Shown: positions 33,676 to 43,134 of the stretch, piece after piece
How positions within the stretch are numbered: the stretch's first letter is position 1
Layout of the letters: each line of letters opens with the position of its first letter
Assembly: GCA_965221445.1 (NCBI GenBank)
Contig: CBDCSF010000013.1
Location: 868,001-932,000, forward strand
Length of the DNA: 64,000 nucleotides
Direction of reading: 5' to 3'
From: MPNP01 sp965221445
GTDB lineage: Bacteria > Pseudomonadota > Alphaproteobacteria > Rhodobacterales > Rhodobacteraceae
Made by a program: the position numbers and the translations under genes
The notes under the pieces: model-generated
Databases searched by the model: none
Told to the model about the DNA's origin: nothing
What the model saw: the letters and a program-made list of their open reading frames with translations, nothing else

Positions 33676-34772
33676 TGAAGAATTTACCAAAATGGGTGGA
33701 TCTTGTCCTGATCCCATTTATAAACCTGATGCTTGCCTTCATGATATCGGGATTGGTAGTAGTTTATATTGGTGAGAACCCCTTCCGTGCGATGCAAATT
33801 ATCATCAATGGTTCACTTGGTTCAACTTATGGGCTGGGCTATACATTGTATTATGCCACGAATTTCATATTCACCGGGCTGGCTGTTGCTGTAGCCTTCC
33901 ATGCAAGGATGTTTAATATCGGTGGTGAGGGTCAAGCCATGGTCGGCGGTCTGGGTACCGCTCTTGTTTGCCTATATATTGATTGGCCTCATTGGACACT
34001 GGCTTTCCCGGTAGCCATTTTGGCTGCTGCAGTATTTGGGGCTGCCTGGTCAGCAATTCCGGCATATCTACAAGCCAAACGAGGAAGCCATATCGTTATC
34101 ACAACCATTATGTTTAACTTTATTGCTTATTCCCTTATGGTATATCTACTTGTCCATGTACTTAAACCCAAGGGGCAAATGGCCCCAGAATCAGCTGGAT
34201 TTGTTGAGGGTTCAAATTTACCCTCTGCCCATGACATATTTGCCTGGTTTGGAATGGCCTTTCCCAAATCACCACCCTTGAACATCACTTTTCTCATTGC
34301 TTTACTGGCTTGCTTTCTGATTTGGCTATTTATCTGGAGAACCCGAATGGGGTATGCCATACGTGCCTTTGGGTGGAGTGAAACTGCGGCTGTTTATGCT
34401 GGTATTTCACCCTTCAAGATTATTATGGTTTCCATGTTGGTATCCGGAAGTCTTGCCGGAATGATGTCCATTAATTCGGTAATGGGAGAAGCTGAAAGAC
34501 TCCTGATAGATTCAGTACAGGGGGCAGGTTTTGTTGGTATCGCCGCGGCCCTAATGGGAAGATCTCACCCCTTCGGTGTATTTCTGGCTGCAGTATTGTT
34601 TGGAGTTCTTTACCAAGGTGGGGCAGAACTTGAATTCGAAATGCCGGCTGTATCACGGGAAATGATTGTTGTAATTCAGGCTTTGGTTATACTTTTTACT
34701 GGTGCCCTGGAAAATCTGGTCAGGGTTCCCATTGGGAAAATATTCATGAAAATCAACGTGAAGCAAAACTGA
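33675..34772 (+). CDS. ABC importer permease 1 (nucleoside/branched-chain type)
   Basis: A 365-residue permease with about 8-10 hydrophobic segments. Conserved elements are FTGLAVAVAFHARMFNIGGE (about residues 73-92), followed by GQAMVGGLGTALV, and IRAFGWSETAAVYAGISPFK (about 235). The family pairs with the following shorter permease to make a heterodimeric channel. Its start overlaps the ATPase stop, and its stop shares a base with the next start. Confidence 0.9.
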   Translation: MKNLPKWVDLVLIPFINLMLAFMISGLVVVYIGENPFRAMQIIINGSLGSTYGLGYTLYYATNFIFTGLAVAVAFHARMFNIGGEGQAMVGGLGTALVCLYIDWPHWTLAFPVAILAAAVFGAAWSAIPAYLQAKRGSHIVITTIMFNFIAYSLMVYLLVHVLKPKGQMAPESAGFVEGSNLPSAHDIFAWFGMAFPKSPPLNITFLIALLACFLIWLFIWRTRMGYAIRAFGWSETAAVYAGISPFKIIMVSMLVSGSLAGMMSINSVMGEAERLLIDSVQGAGFVGIAAALMGRSHPFGVFLAAVLFGVLYQGGAELEFEMPAVSREMIVVIQALVILFTGALENLVRVPIGKIFMKINVKQN

Positions 34773-35740
34773 TGGATTATCTCACAGTCATTCAGATTCT
34801 TGATTCCATGCTCCGGTTATCGGCTCCCTTGATATTTGCATGTCTTGCGGGATTATTTTCGGAAAGATCAGGGATTTTTGACATAGGCCTCGAAGGTAAA
34901 ATGCTGGCTTCGGCTTTCTTTTCAGCAGCCGTTGCTGCAGCAACAGGATCCGTTTGGCTTGGATTAATGGCCGGTTTGACAGCTTCCATGATTTTGGCAG
35001 CCATTCATGGATTTGCTTCAATCACCTTCCAGGGTAATCAGTTGATTTCAGGAGTTGCCATAAACTTTCTTGCGTCTGGTATGACTGCCTTGATTGGACA
35101 GAATTGGTTCCGTCTGGGTGGAAGAACCCCTTCCCTTTCGGGTGATGGCAGGTTTCTTCCCATTGATCTTCCTTTTGCTGAATCAATAGGCAAAATTCCA
35201 ATTCTCGGACCGATCTACAGCGAACTTCTTTCAGGACATACAATCTTGGTTTATGTTGCCCTACTGGCGGTTCCCGTAACCTGGTGGCTATTATTCAAAA
35301 CCAGATTTGGTTTAAGACTAAGAGCCGTAGGTGAAAATCCTGAAGCTGTTGATACCGGTGGTGTTTCAGTTTCATTTTTAAGGTACCGAGCTGTTTTGAT
35401 ATGTGGCCTGCTTTGTGGATTGGGAGGTGCATATCTCGCAACGGGCATGGCAGCTGGATTCATCCGGGATATGACAGCCGGTAAGGGATTTATTGCTTTG
35501 GCTGCGCTAATATTTGCCAAATGGCGCCCCGGTTACGCTCTTTATGCATGTTTGTTGTTCGGTCTCCTGGAAGCCATTGCTATAAGGTACCAAAATATCA
35601 CAATTGAGGGCTTTGGTACCGTACCCGTTCAATTCATGCAGGCACTACCCTATATTCTGACCATAGTCATTCTGGCCGGCCTGGTTGGTAAAGCCATACC
35701 ACCAAAAGCTGGTGGCGAACCTTACGTCAAGGAAAGATGA
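34772..35740 (+). CDS. ABC importer permease 2 (nucleoside/branched-chain type)
   Basis: A 322-residue permease with about 8 transmembrane segments. Recognisable pieces are LAGLFSERSGIFDIGLEGKM (about residues 24-43), GENPEAVDTGGVSVSFLRYR (about 188-207) and GKGFIALAALIFAKWRPGYA (about 232-251), all typical of the second permease of nucleoside-type importers. It shares its first base with the stop of the preceding gene, giving strict translational coupling. An aldehyde dehydrogenase gene starts 39 bases downstream. Confidence 0.9.
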   Translation: MDYLTVIQILDSMLRLSAPLIFACLAGLFSERSGIFDIGLEGKMLASAFFSAAVAAATGSVWLGLMAGLTASMILAAIHGFASITFQGNQLISGVAINFLASGMTALIGQNWFRLGGRTPSLSGDGRFLPIDLPFAESIGKIPILGPIYSELLSGHTILVYVALLAVPVTWWLLFKTRFGLRLRAVGENPEAVDTGGVSVSFLRYRAVLICGLLCGLGGAYLATGMAAGFIRDMTAGKGFIALAALIFAKWRPGYALYACLLFGLLEAIAIRYQNITIEGFGTVPVQFMQALPYILTIVILAGLVGKAIPPKAGGEPYVKER

Positions 35741-35779
35741 CGAAATTCCATTTTTCACTGAATTACGGTTGTTTTGTGT

Positions 35780-37237
35780 ATGACCAACCTAGCTGAAGTT
35801 CCCAAAAAGAAAAATTTTATCAATGGTGAATGGTGTCCCCCAGCAGAAGGAAAGTACATTGAAACCCGTTGCCCTTCAACAGGCAAGCCCCTGGCCTTAC
35901 TTCCGGCTTCAAACAATAAGGATGTAGACAAAGCCGTTGGGGCAGCACGCCACGCTTTTGAGTCTGGTCAATGGTCAGAGTTGAACCCCGTTCAAAGAGG
36001 CCGATTGCTTGCCAGATTGGGCAAGGCAATTGAGGAAAACATAAAAAATTTGGCTGAATTGGAAGCCGAAGATACCGGTAAACCTCTGAAACAAGCAACA
36101 GCCGATATTGTCGCAACTGCCAGATATTTTGAATTTTACAGTGGCGCAGCTGATAAATTCGGTGGAGAAACCATCCCCTACCTGAACGATTACCAAGTTC
36201 AATTGTTAAGAGAACCATTGGGGGTAACAGGCCATATCATTCCCTGGAACTATCCTGCCCAAATGTTTGGAAGAACTTTGGCTCCGGCACTTGTTATGGG
36301 GAACAGTGTCGTGTTCAAGCCTGCAGAAGATGCTTGCCTGACACCAATTGCCTTGACCAGACTTGCCCAAGAAATTGGGTTACCAGATGGATCAATTAAT
36401 TTGGTAACAGGTATTGGTGAAGAGGCCGGTGCAGCACTGGCTTCTCATCCCGGGATCAATTTCCTTTCCTTTACAGGCTCTCCCGAGGTTGGTTCATCTG
36501 TCCAGGCTCAGGCCTCCATGAACCATATTTCCTGTACCTTGGAACTAGGTGGAAAATCTCCTCAGATAGTTTTCAACGATGCTGACCTTCAGATGGCTTT
36601 ACCGATCATTGTTAATGCCATTATTCAGAATGCCGGCCAAACCTGTTCCGCAGGTTCAAGAATTCTAATACAGGAAGATATTTACGAGGACGTTATCGCA
36701 AAATTACAAACCCGCTTTTCAAAACTTGTGGCTGGTCCACACGATCAGAATTTTGATCTTGGTCCCCTGATTTCAAGCAAGCAAAAAAAGCGTGTTACAG
36801 AATATCTACAAACAGTCGACAAGAAGCTGATTCTTGCCCAAGGAACAATTTCATCCTCGGCATCTACGGAGGGTTACTTCTATCCTCCTACCCTAATTGG
36901 CCCTATCAATTCTGATAATATTTTGGCTCGGGAAGAAATATTCGGACCGGTTTTGGTGTGCATTAAGTTCAAGGATGAGGCCGAGGCAATATCAATAGCG
37001 AATGGCACCAGATATGGTCTTATCTCAGGTGTGTGGACACGTGAAGGAAGCAGGCAATTACGATTGGCCAAAAAACTAAATTGTGGACAAGTATTTATTA
37101 ATTGCTATGGGGCCGGTGGTGGGGTGGAATTGCCATTTGGAGGAACCAAAATGAGTGGTCACGGCAGAGAAAAAGGGTTGGAGGCTTTAAAGGAGTTTTC
37201 CCAGATTAAAACAGTTGTACAATATCATGGAGATTAA
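35780..37237 (+). CDS. NAD(P)-dependent aldehyde dehydrogenase
   Basis: A 485-residue ALDH superfamily enzyme oxidising an aldehyde to its acid. Motifs are the cofactor/Asn region IIPWNYPAQMFGRTLAPAL (Asn about 152), the FTGSPEVGS Rossmann turn (about 227), the catalytic Glu in LELGGKSPQI (about 250) and the nucleophile Cys in NAGQTCSAGSR (about 285). Resemblance is closest to betaine-aldehyde and gamma-aminobutyraldehyde-type ALDHs, but substrate choice is not readable. TTG at 35774 is an alternative start. Cotranscription with the nucleoside-type importer and the SDR/P450 genes suggests it acts on a product of the imported compound. Confidence 0.9.
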   Translation: MTNLAEVPKKKNFINGEWCPPAEGKYIETRCPSTGKPLALLPASNNKDVDKAVGAARHAFESGQWSELNPVQRGRLLARLGKAIEENIKNLAELEAEDTGKPLKQATADIVATARYFEFYSGAADKFGGETIPYLNDYQVQLLREPLGVTGHIIPWNYPAQMFGRTLAPALVMGNSVVFKPAEDACLTPIALTRLAQEIGLPDGSINLVTGIGEEAGAALASHPGINFLSFTGSPEVGSSVQAQASMNHISCTLELGGKSPQIVFNDADLQMALPIIVNAIIQNAGQTCSAGSRILIQEDIYEDVIAKLQTRFSKLVAGPHDQNFDLGPLISSKQKKRVTEYLQTVDKKLILAQGTISSSASTEGYFYPPTLIGPINSDNILAREEIFGPVLVCIKFKDEAEAISIANGTRYGLISGVWTREGSRQLRLAKKLNCGQVFINCYGAGGGVELPFGGTKMSGHGREKGLEALKEFSQIKTVVQYHGD

Positions 37238-37242
37238 ACAGA

Positions 37243-38007
37243 ATGCGACTAAAGGATAAAACATCATTAATTACCGGTGCAGCCTCCGGGTTTGGTAAGG
37301 CGATTGCACTATTATTTGCCAGGGAAGGCTCCGATGTAATTCTAACAGACATCAACGAGGAGGGACTGATTCAAACTCGTCAAGAAATTGAAAATCTGGG
37401 AGCAGACGTAAATGTTGAAATCTATAGGAATGATGTAAGCAATTTCGAAGATGTACAAGAATTAATTCATACCATCTATTCCAAAGGAACGGTAATCAAT
37501 ATCCTGATAAACAACGCAGGGTGGAGTCATCCAAATAGACCCTTGCTGGAAGTGGACAAGGAAACGTTTAGAAAGGTATATGAAATCAATGTCTTTTCGA
37601 TTTACAACTTTACCCAGGCCATAGTACCCTATTGGCGAAATCAAGGTGGAGGAACCATGATCAATATAAGTTCCACGGCAGGACTTCGTCCCCGTCCAGG
37701 ATTAACATGGTATAATTCAACCAAAGGAGCCGTCAATATCATGACCAAATCACTAGCCGTGGAATTGGCATCAGACAATATTCGGGTTTGTGGGATTGCT
37801 CCTGTGATCGGAGAAACTCCCTTGTTGGAAACATTTATGGGGGTTCCCGATACCCCTGAAAACAGAAAAAAGTTTTTGGATTCTATTCCGTTGGGACGCT
37901 TTAGTACTCCTTCGGATATTGCTTCAGCAGCATTGTATCTTTCCTCTGAGGAAGCAAATTTTATAACCGGGGCCATTCTTGAAGTTGATGGAGGTCGTTG
38001 CATTTAA
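37243..38007 (+). CDS. Short-chain dehydrogenase/reductase
   Basis: A 254-residue SDR. It has the cofactor motif TGAASGFGKA (residues about 12-21), an acidic Asp after beta-strand 2 (LTDINE) that favours NAD over NADP, and the NNAG motif in LINNAGWSH. The active site is Ser in NISSTAG plus Tyr/Lys in WYNSTKGA. The C-terminus FITGAILEVDGGRCI is typical. It lies five bases after the aldehyde dehydrogenase and 14 before the P450. It probably oxidises an alcohol made by the P450, with the aldehyde dehydrogenase finishing the sequence. That pathway order is inferred. Confidence 0.88.
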   Translation: MRLKDKTSLITGAASGFGKAIALLFAREGSDVILTDINEEGLIQTRQEIENLGADVNVEIYRNDVSNFEDVQELIHTIYSKGTVINILINNAGWSHPNRPLLEVDKETFRKVYEINVFSIYNFTQAIVPYWRNQGGGTMINISSTAGLRPRPGLTWYNSTKGAVNIMTKSLAVELASDNIRVCGIAPVIGETPLLETFMGVPDTPENRKKFLDSIPLGRFSTPSDIASAALYLSSEEANFITGAILEVDGGRCI

Positions 38008-38021
38008 ACTTGGTGTAAACT

Positions 38022-39206
38022 ATGCAGAAATTTTCACAATCCCCTCTTGAAGGCCCCTTTGTCCAATACCCCTATTCCTTTTATGAAAAAATCAGTGTTG
38101 GGGGAGACCTGATATTTTGGGAGGATTATGATCTGGTCTTTGCGATATCACACCGTGCGGTCAACTATTTTCTTCGTGACCGAAAATGGGGAAGAGAAGT
38201 ACCAGAAGAAAAGAAGTGTCCCTATTCGGACCATTTGGCACCATTTCTTAAAATGGAGGAAAATTCCCTGCTTGAAATGGATCCCCCGAGACATACGAAA
38301 TTAAGAAAGCTGGTTGCGAAAGCATTTACCACCAGTAGCATTGCCAAGCTAGAACCAGAAATCGAACAGATAGTACGAGATATTCTGGTCAATTTGACTC
38401 ATGATGAAATTGAATTACAAAAGAATTTCTCGGAAAAAGTACCAGTCCTAGTGATTGCCAAACTGCTTGGCGTAGACGCATCCATGGCCAGTCAGCTTCT
38501 CAAATGGTCACATGACATAGTTGCCATGTATCAGGCCAACAGGGATTTGGAAAAGGAAATTCAGGCTGGCAAAGCGTCGGCTGAATTTACTGAGTACATG
38601 ATCTCAATTATCAATTACAGAAAGACCCATCCTGGACAGGATCTCATTTCCGGGTTGTTGGAAGCGGAAATAGACGGTGAAAAGCTTACCATGGATGAAA
38701 TGGTCTCAACATGTATTCTTTTGCTGAATGCTGGACACGAGGCAACTGCCTTTGCCCTTGGAAATGGAATAAAAACCATAATTGAGGAAGATATCGCCAT
38801 TCCAAAACTGGCTAATCCTGAATTTGTTCCTAAAGTTGTCGAAGAAATACTCCGTTTTGATCCCCCGCTGCATATCTTTGAGAGGTATGCCAAGGAGGAT
38901 GTGGACATCTTTGATTATTCATTCAAAAAGGGACAGGAGGTAGGTTTGTTGCTTGCAGCCGCAAACAGGGATCCAAAAGCTTTTCTGAACCCCAACCATT
39001 TTGATCCTGACCGTGAAACACCTGGGCATGTATCGCTGGGTGCTGGCGTTCATTTCTGTGTTGGTGCCCCATTGGCTCGAATGGAAATGAGAATCGCCTT
39101 GAAGGAACTATTCACTCATTTTCCAAACCTTAAACTGACAAGAAAACCTGTCTATTCCGACCGATACCACTTTCACGGATTTAATGAACTCTGGGGTGCC
39201 CCATAA
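38022..39206 (+). CDS. Cytochrome P450
   Basis: A soluble bacterial-type P450 of 394 residues. Diagnostic motifs are the C-helix MDPPRHTKLRKLVAKAFT (about residue 87), the oxygen-binding I-helix LLNAGHEATAF (about 236), the K-helix ExxR in EEILRFDPPLHIFER (about 286) and the haem-thiolate loop LGAGVHFCVGAPLARME with Cys about 345. It needs a ferredoxin and a reductase, neither of which is in this window. As the last gene of the operon that starts with the BMP importer, it probably hydroxylates or N/O-dealkylates the imported substrate. The substrate is unknown. Confidence 0.92.
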   Translation: MQKFSQSPLEGPFVQYPYSFYEKISVGGDLIFWEDYDLVFAISHRAVNYFLRDRKWGREVPEEKKCPYSDHLAPFLKMEENSLLEMDPPRHTKLRKLVAKAFTTSSIAKLEPEIEQIVRDILVNLTHDEIELQKNFSEKVPVLVIAKLLGVDASMASQLLKWSHDIVAMYQANRDLEKEIQAGKASAEFTEYMISIINYRKTHPGQDLISGLLEAEIDGEKLTMDEMVSTCILLLNAGHEATAFALGNGIKTIIEEDIAIPKLANPEFVPKVVEEILRFDPPLHIFERYAKEDVDIFDYSFKKGQEVGLLLAAANRDPKAFLNPNHFDPDRETPGHVSLGAGVHFCVGAPLARMEMRIALKELFTHFPNLKLTRKPVYSDRYHFHGFNELWGAP

Positions 39207-39251
39207 GCACTAATCATTTTTTGTCCGTCTGACCCCAAAGACCGGAGTTCG

Positions 39252-40490
39252 TTACTTCAAGGAAAAAAAGATTTTCTGTTCTCCACCGTAATCACTTTCC
39301 TTGACCATGTGTATTAAACCGAAACAAATCAATCCTACAATTGCTGCAAACAAAAATGGTGCTCCTGGCATATAGATAGGGAATTCTGGATCAACAAACA
39401 TGTAGAATATTCCAGTCATAATCAGAGGTGAGAGAATAAATGCCAGTGATGTTAAACTCGTAAATAGACCCTGAAGTTCTCCCTGTTGGTTGGGGGCTGC
39501 AATTCTGGACATAATTCCCTGCAAAGCAGGAATTCCAACTGCCCCGAGGGCACCGAAAGGAATGAGAATAAACGCATAGATTTCTTCTTTGATTATCCCA
39601 TAGCCAATAAAACCGATTATCTCAAAAAAGAAACCAAATATCACAGTCTGTTTTTCAGTCAGATACTTCAGGATAAACCTGATAAACCACCCTTGGACAA
39701 AAGCAAGCATCACGCCATAACAAGCGAGGGAAACCCCAATCAGGGTTGGGCCCCAACCAAATCTTTCTATTCCATAGAATGACCAAATTGCTGGATAGAC
39801 TGCAAAGGCAATTTGAATAAGAAAAAAAATCAGAAGGAGTAATTTTAGTCCCGGCAATTTACCAATGTGATACAAACTGCCTATAGGATTAGCCCTCCGC
39901 CATTCAAAAGATCTTCTGATTTCGTCTGTTACTGTTTCAGGAAGAACAAAATAACCTAGAACAAAATTGGCGAAGGCAATTATTGCAGCCACAAAGAAAG
40001 GTGTCCTTGTCCCAAATTCGGCAAAAAAGGCACCAAAAAGTGGACCAAGTACAAAACCTACACCAAAACACGCACCAATCAATCCAAAGTTTTTCGCTTT
40101 ATCCTCAGATTTCGAAATATCGGCTATGTAGGCACCCACTGTAGCTGGTGTAGATGCTGTGATGCCACCGACAACCCTTCCTATGAACAGCAATACCATA
40201 ACATGTGCCACCCCCATGATAACGTAATCCAAAGCCATAAAAAGAAGAGAAATCAACAGCACAGGGCGTCGACCATATCGGTCCGATAAATTACCGACAG
40301 TTGGTCCACAAAGGAATTGCATAAACGAGAAAGAAGCTGCCAGAACTCCTCCCCACAGTGCAGCATCAGCGATTGAAGCACCCCCAACTTCCTTAATCAA
40401 ATCCGGCATTACAGGAATAATGATTCCTATGCCAATTGCATCAATAGCAACCGTTACGAGTACAAAAACCAAGGGAAGGTTCTTAAACAT
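39252..40490 (-). CDS. MFS transporter (TetA-like drug:proton antiporter type)
   Basis: A protein of about 412 residues with 12 predicted membrane segments. The loop 2-3 signature GNLSDRYGRRPVLL (about residue 65) and the antiporter motif in segment 5 (GACFGVGFVLGPLFGA, about 132) place it in the 12-TM drug-antiporter group near TetA. The frame opens at 40541, but the ATG at 40490 gives the normal N-terminus MFKNLPLVFVLVTVAIDAIG. The substrate is unknown. It is convergent with the P450 gene. Confidence 0.87.
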   Translation of the reverse strand: MFKNLPLVFVLVTVAIDAIGIGIIIPVMPDLIKEVGGASIADAALWGGVLAASFSFMQFLCGPTVGNLSDRYGRRPVLLISLLFMALDYVIMGVAHVMVLLFIGRVVGGITASTPATVGAYIADISKSEDKAKNFGLIGACFGVGFVLGPLFGAFFAEFGTRTPFFVAAIIAFANFVLGYFVLPETVTDEIRRSFEWRRANPIGSLYHIGKLPGLKLLLLIFFLIQIAFAVYPAIWSFYGIERFGWGPTLIGVSLACYGVMLAFVQGWFIRFILKYLTEKQTVIFGFFFEIIGFIGYGIIKEEIYAFILIPFGALGAVGIPALQGIMSRIAAPNQQGELQGLFTSLTSLAFILSPLIMTGIFYMFVDPEFPIYMPGAPFLFAAIVGLICFGLIHMVKESDYGGEQKIFFSLK

Positions 40491-40614
40491 TGATCTATCC
40501 AAAAACACCGGATACCAAAGGCCACAAACAGGGAATATCAAAATCCTGGAAGGTTGGCGGAGGTAACAAATAACTCTCAGATTGACTCAAATCCAAGAGT
40601 GTCGAGAGAGGTAA

Positions 40615-41415
40615 CTAAAGGATTTTAAAGCCCCTTTCAAGCAGAAAGGAAAAAATCAATTCCCTGTATTCCACTGGTTGTTCTATACACGGCAAATGAC
40701 CAGAACCACTGAGAGTTTTACAGGTTGCATTCGGTAATCCCTTTGTACCCTCAATAACCTGCTCCGGTGGGATCGCACCATCCTCAGAACCACTAATGAC
40801 CAGGGTATCTACTTTAACTTCAGCCAATCGCCCCCTCAGGTCGGTTTTCTTAAGTACCTCACAACAATCCAAATAGCCTTTTTGAGGTGTTCGGATAAGC
40901 ATATTTTTCCAAGCCATCAGTTCCTTGGGATAATTATTTCTGAATTCTTTTGAAAACCATTTCTCCAGAATGGAATCCCCGACCTCTTCAAGACCAACCT
41001 TTTTGATATAATTTATCCTTCCATCCCAAAAAGCTGCGTTCCTTAGCTTGGCCGATGAGTTTGAAAAAATAAAGGCCTTGACAAGATCTGGTCGGTCCAA
41101 TACTACCTTTAATCCGATCAACCCCCCTATTGACACGCCTACAAAAACACAATCCCTGATTTCTTTATCATCCAATATTTTGATAATGTCAGAAGCAAGT
41201 TCATCAATGCCAAACCTGTTGGCCGAAACATCACTTAGGCCATGACCTCTCTTGTCAAATCTGATTATTCGGTAACCCGAAGGAAAATTTTGTAAAAACT
41301 TGTCCCAAATTCTAAAATCGGTACCAAGAGAATTGGCCAGAACAAATACTGGTCCTTCCTTATCACCTTCATCTGAGACGTGTATTCCTTGGCCATCAAT
41401 GATATTTACTTCCAT
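40615..41415 (-). CDS. Alpha/beta hydrolase, 3-oxoadipate enol-lactonase-like
   Basis: A 266-residue alpha/beta hydrolase. The nucleophile elbow is GVSIGG (Ser about 95). An acid is plausible in SGSEDGAIP (about 210), and the catalytic His lies in GSGHLPCIEQP (about 240). The early VLANSLGTDFRIWDKFL resembles PcaD enol-lactonases of the beta-ketoadipate pathway. No other pca genes are present, so another ester or lactone is equally possible. It precedes two tRNA genes transcribed on the same strand. Confidence 0.8.
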   Translation of the reverse strand: MEVNIIDGQGIHVSDEGDKEGPVFVLANSLGTDFRIWDKFLQNFPSGYRIIRFDKRGHGLSDVSANRFGIDELASDIIKILDDKEIRDCVFVGVSIGGLIGLKVVLDRPDLVKAFIFSNSSAKLRNAAFWDGRINYIKKVGLEEVGDSILEKWFSKEFRNNYPKELMAWKNMLIRTPQKGYLDCCEVLKKTDLRGRLAEVKVDTLVISGSEDGAIPPEQVIEGTKGLPNATCKTLSGSGHLPCIEQPVEYRELIFSFLLERGFKIL

Positions 41416-41472
41416 TACTCAACTCATGGGAATAATCGTTATAAGTGACCTGCCCGAAGAATATTTGTGGTT

Positions 41473-41549
41473 TGGTGACCCCTCGAGGACTCGAACCCCG
41501 AACCTGCAGATTAGAAGTCAGCCGCTCTATCCAGTTGAGCTAAGGGGCC
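41473..41549 (-). tRNA. tRNA-Arg (anticodon TCT)
   Basis: A 77-base cloverleaf including encoded CCA. The acceptor is GGCCCCT/AGGGGTC with discriminator A; the D-stem is GCTC/GAGC; the anticodon loop is CTTCTAA (TCT, reads AGA/AGG); and the T-stem CGGGG/CCTCG flanks TTCGAGT. The anticodon stem GCTGA/TCTGC carries a T-T mismatch at its middle pair, and the acceptor has a G-T pair. The 5' 24 bases match the neighbouring tRNA-Arg, suggesting duplication. Confidence 0.88.
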
Positions 41550-41592
41550 AATACAAACTTTCCGACCGGTAGCGATCATTTTTTTATGGTAA

Positions 41593-41669
41593 TGGCGGCC
41601 CCTAGAGGACTCGAACCCCTAACCTACTGATTCGAAGTCAGCCACTCTATCCAGTTGAGCTAAGGGGCC
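41593..41669 (-). tRNA. tRNA-Arg (anticodon TCG)
   Basis: A 77-base cloverleaf with encoded CCA. The acceptor is a perfect GGCCCCT/AGGGGCC with discriminator G; the anticodon loop is CTTCGAA (TCG, reads CGA); the stem is GCTGA/TCAGT; and the T-stem AGGGG/CCTCT flanks TTCGAGT. It lies 43 bases from the TCT gene in tandem and is probably transcribed first. Confidence 0.9.
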
Positions 41670-41804
41670 TCCACTATAGAAATAATAGATTTAGATGTGG
41701 AATTGCAAGGTTGAAACCCATCCACTTGAATTTTTTTCCTTCAGAAAGCCAGGAATCAGGAACATTTACGTAACATATCAAGATTTTGAAATCCCTCCTA
41801 GATG

Positions 41805-43064
41805 TTAACTTGTTCGAAGTCTCTGGTTTAAAGGAATTTCGTTAATTGGTAGATGAACAATTGCTGAAAAGGCCGCTACTCCTACCCCAATCCACCAAAC
41901 CATATCATAATTACCCGTGCGGTCATAAAGGAAACCACCCAGCCAGACCCCCAAGAAACCGCCAAGTTGATGAGAGAAGAAAATAATCCCGTACAGAGTT
42001 GCCATATATCGCAAACCATATATATGTGCGATCAAACCGCTGGTTAAGGGAACTGTTGCCAACCACAATAAACCCATTACCAGTGAAAACCAAATAATGT
42101 TGAAGGGAGTAACTGGTAACATCAGAAAAATTACAGTCGAAACCGCCCTAAGGGTGTAAATTATCGTCAAGACCATCTTTCTGGAAAAATGTGTCCCAAG
42201 CCAACCGGCGGATATTGTTCCTACTATATTTGCCAATCCTATCAGTGAAATTGAAACTGCCCCCAAGGCAGATGTTGATGAAATTCCTAAACCAGAAATA
42301 AATCCACCCTGATTGATTGGTTCGCTGAATTCCGTTACAAATGCCGGGAAGTGTGCTGTAATCAGGGCTAACTGGTATCCACAAGAAAAAAAACCAACAA
42401 AAATAAGGGTAAAGGAAGGATCACCAAATGCTTTTTTTAGGATTCCAGTTATTGTTTCTTCCAACTCCACAGGTGAAGCCTTATATCCACCCTTGAATAC
42501 CGGAAGGGTGACCATAACCGCCATAATTGCAGCAGCAAAAACAAGGAATACTGTTTGCCAGGGCATAAATCCCAAAAGGTACTCAGCAAATGGGGGGCCA
42601 ATTACTTGACCCCCAGAACCTGCTGCAGTGGCAATTCCGAGTGCCATAGAACGATGTTCATCAGAACTTGCCCTTCCAATTACAGCAAGAATCACTCCAA
42701 AACCTGTCCCAGCAATACCCAAACCAACTGCAAACTCCAGTGCTTGATGTGCTTCGGGCGTAGTAGCTATGCTGGATAGAATCAACCCGATTGCATAGAT
42801 TACTGCACCTGCAAATATGGCAATTCTATCTCCGATTTTTTCGGCGAGTGCACCAAAGAAGGGTTGGCCTATTCCCCAAGCAAGATTTTGTATAGCTATG
42901 GCAAAGGAAAATTCTGTTCGAAGCCATCCAAATTCCTCAGCAATGGGAATTTGAAAAACTCCGAATGTCGCCCTTATCGCAAAACTGACACAAATTATTA
43001 AACAGCCACAGATAAGTATTGGGGTAATCAGACTGCTGTTTTCGACTTTGTTCCCAGTACTCAT
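41805..43064 (-). CDS. MFS transporter (oxalate/formate antiporter-like)
   Basis: A 419-residue protein with 12 predicted membrane segments. The first segment contains GCLIICVSFAIRATFGVFQI and a following EEFGWLRTEFSFAIAIQNLA. The loop FFGALAEKIGDR is the family's segment 2-3 signature. This layout matches the monocarboxylate/oxalate-formate branch of MFS. Substrate unknown; organic acid transport is a reasonable guess. It stands alone, between the tRNA genes and the NDUFS4-like gene, on the same strand as both. Confidence 0.85.
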   Translation of the reverse strand: MSTGNKVENSSLITPILICGCLIICVSFAIRATFGVFQIPIAEEFGWLRTEFSFAIAIQNLAWGIGQPFFGALAEKIGDRIAIFAGAVIYAIGLILSSIATTPEAHQALEFAVGLGIAGTGFGVILAVIGRASSDEHRSMALGIATAAGSGGQVIGPPFAEYLLGFMPWQTVFLVFAAAIMAVMVTLPVFKGGYKASPVELEETITGILKKAFGDPSFTLIFVGFFSCGYQLALITAHFPAFVTEFSEPINQGGFISGLGISSTSALGAVSISLIGLANIVGTISAGWLGTHFSRKMVLTIIYTLRAVSTVIFLMLPVTPFNIIWFSLVMGLLWLATVPLTSGLIAHIYGLRYMATLYGIIFFSHQLGGFLGVWLGGFLYDRTGNYDMVWWIGVGVAAFSAIVHLPINEIPLNQRLRTS

Positions 43065-43134
43065 AAGTATCCAGACTTATTTCAGCTTGTCAGTTATGGT
43101 AGGATTAATTGATTACTGAACAATTGGTTTGTGT

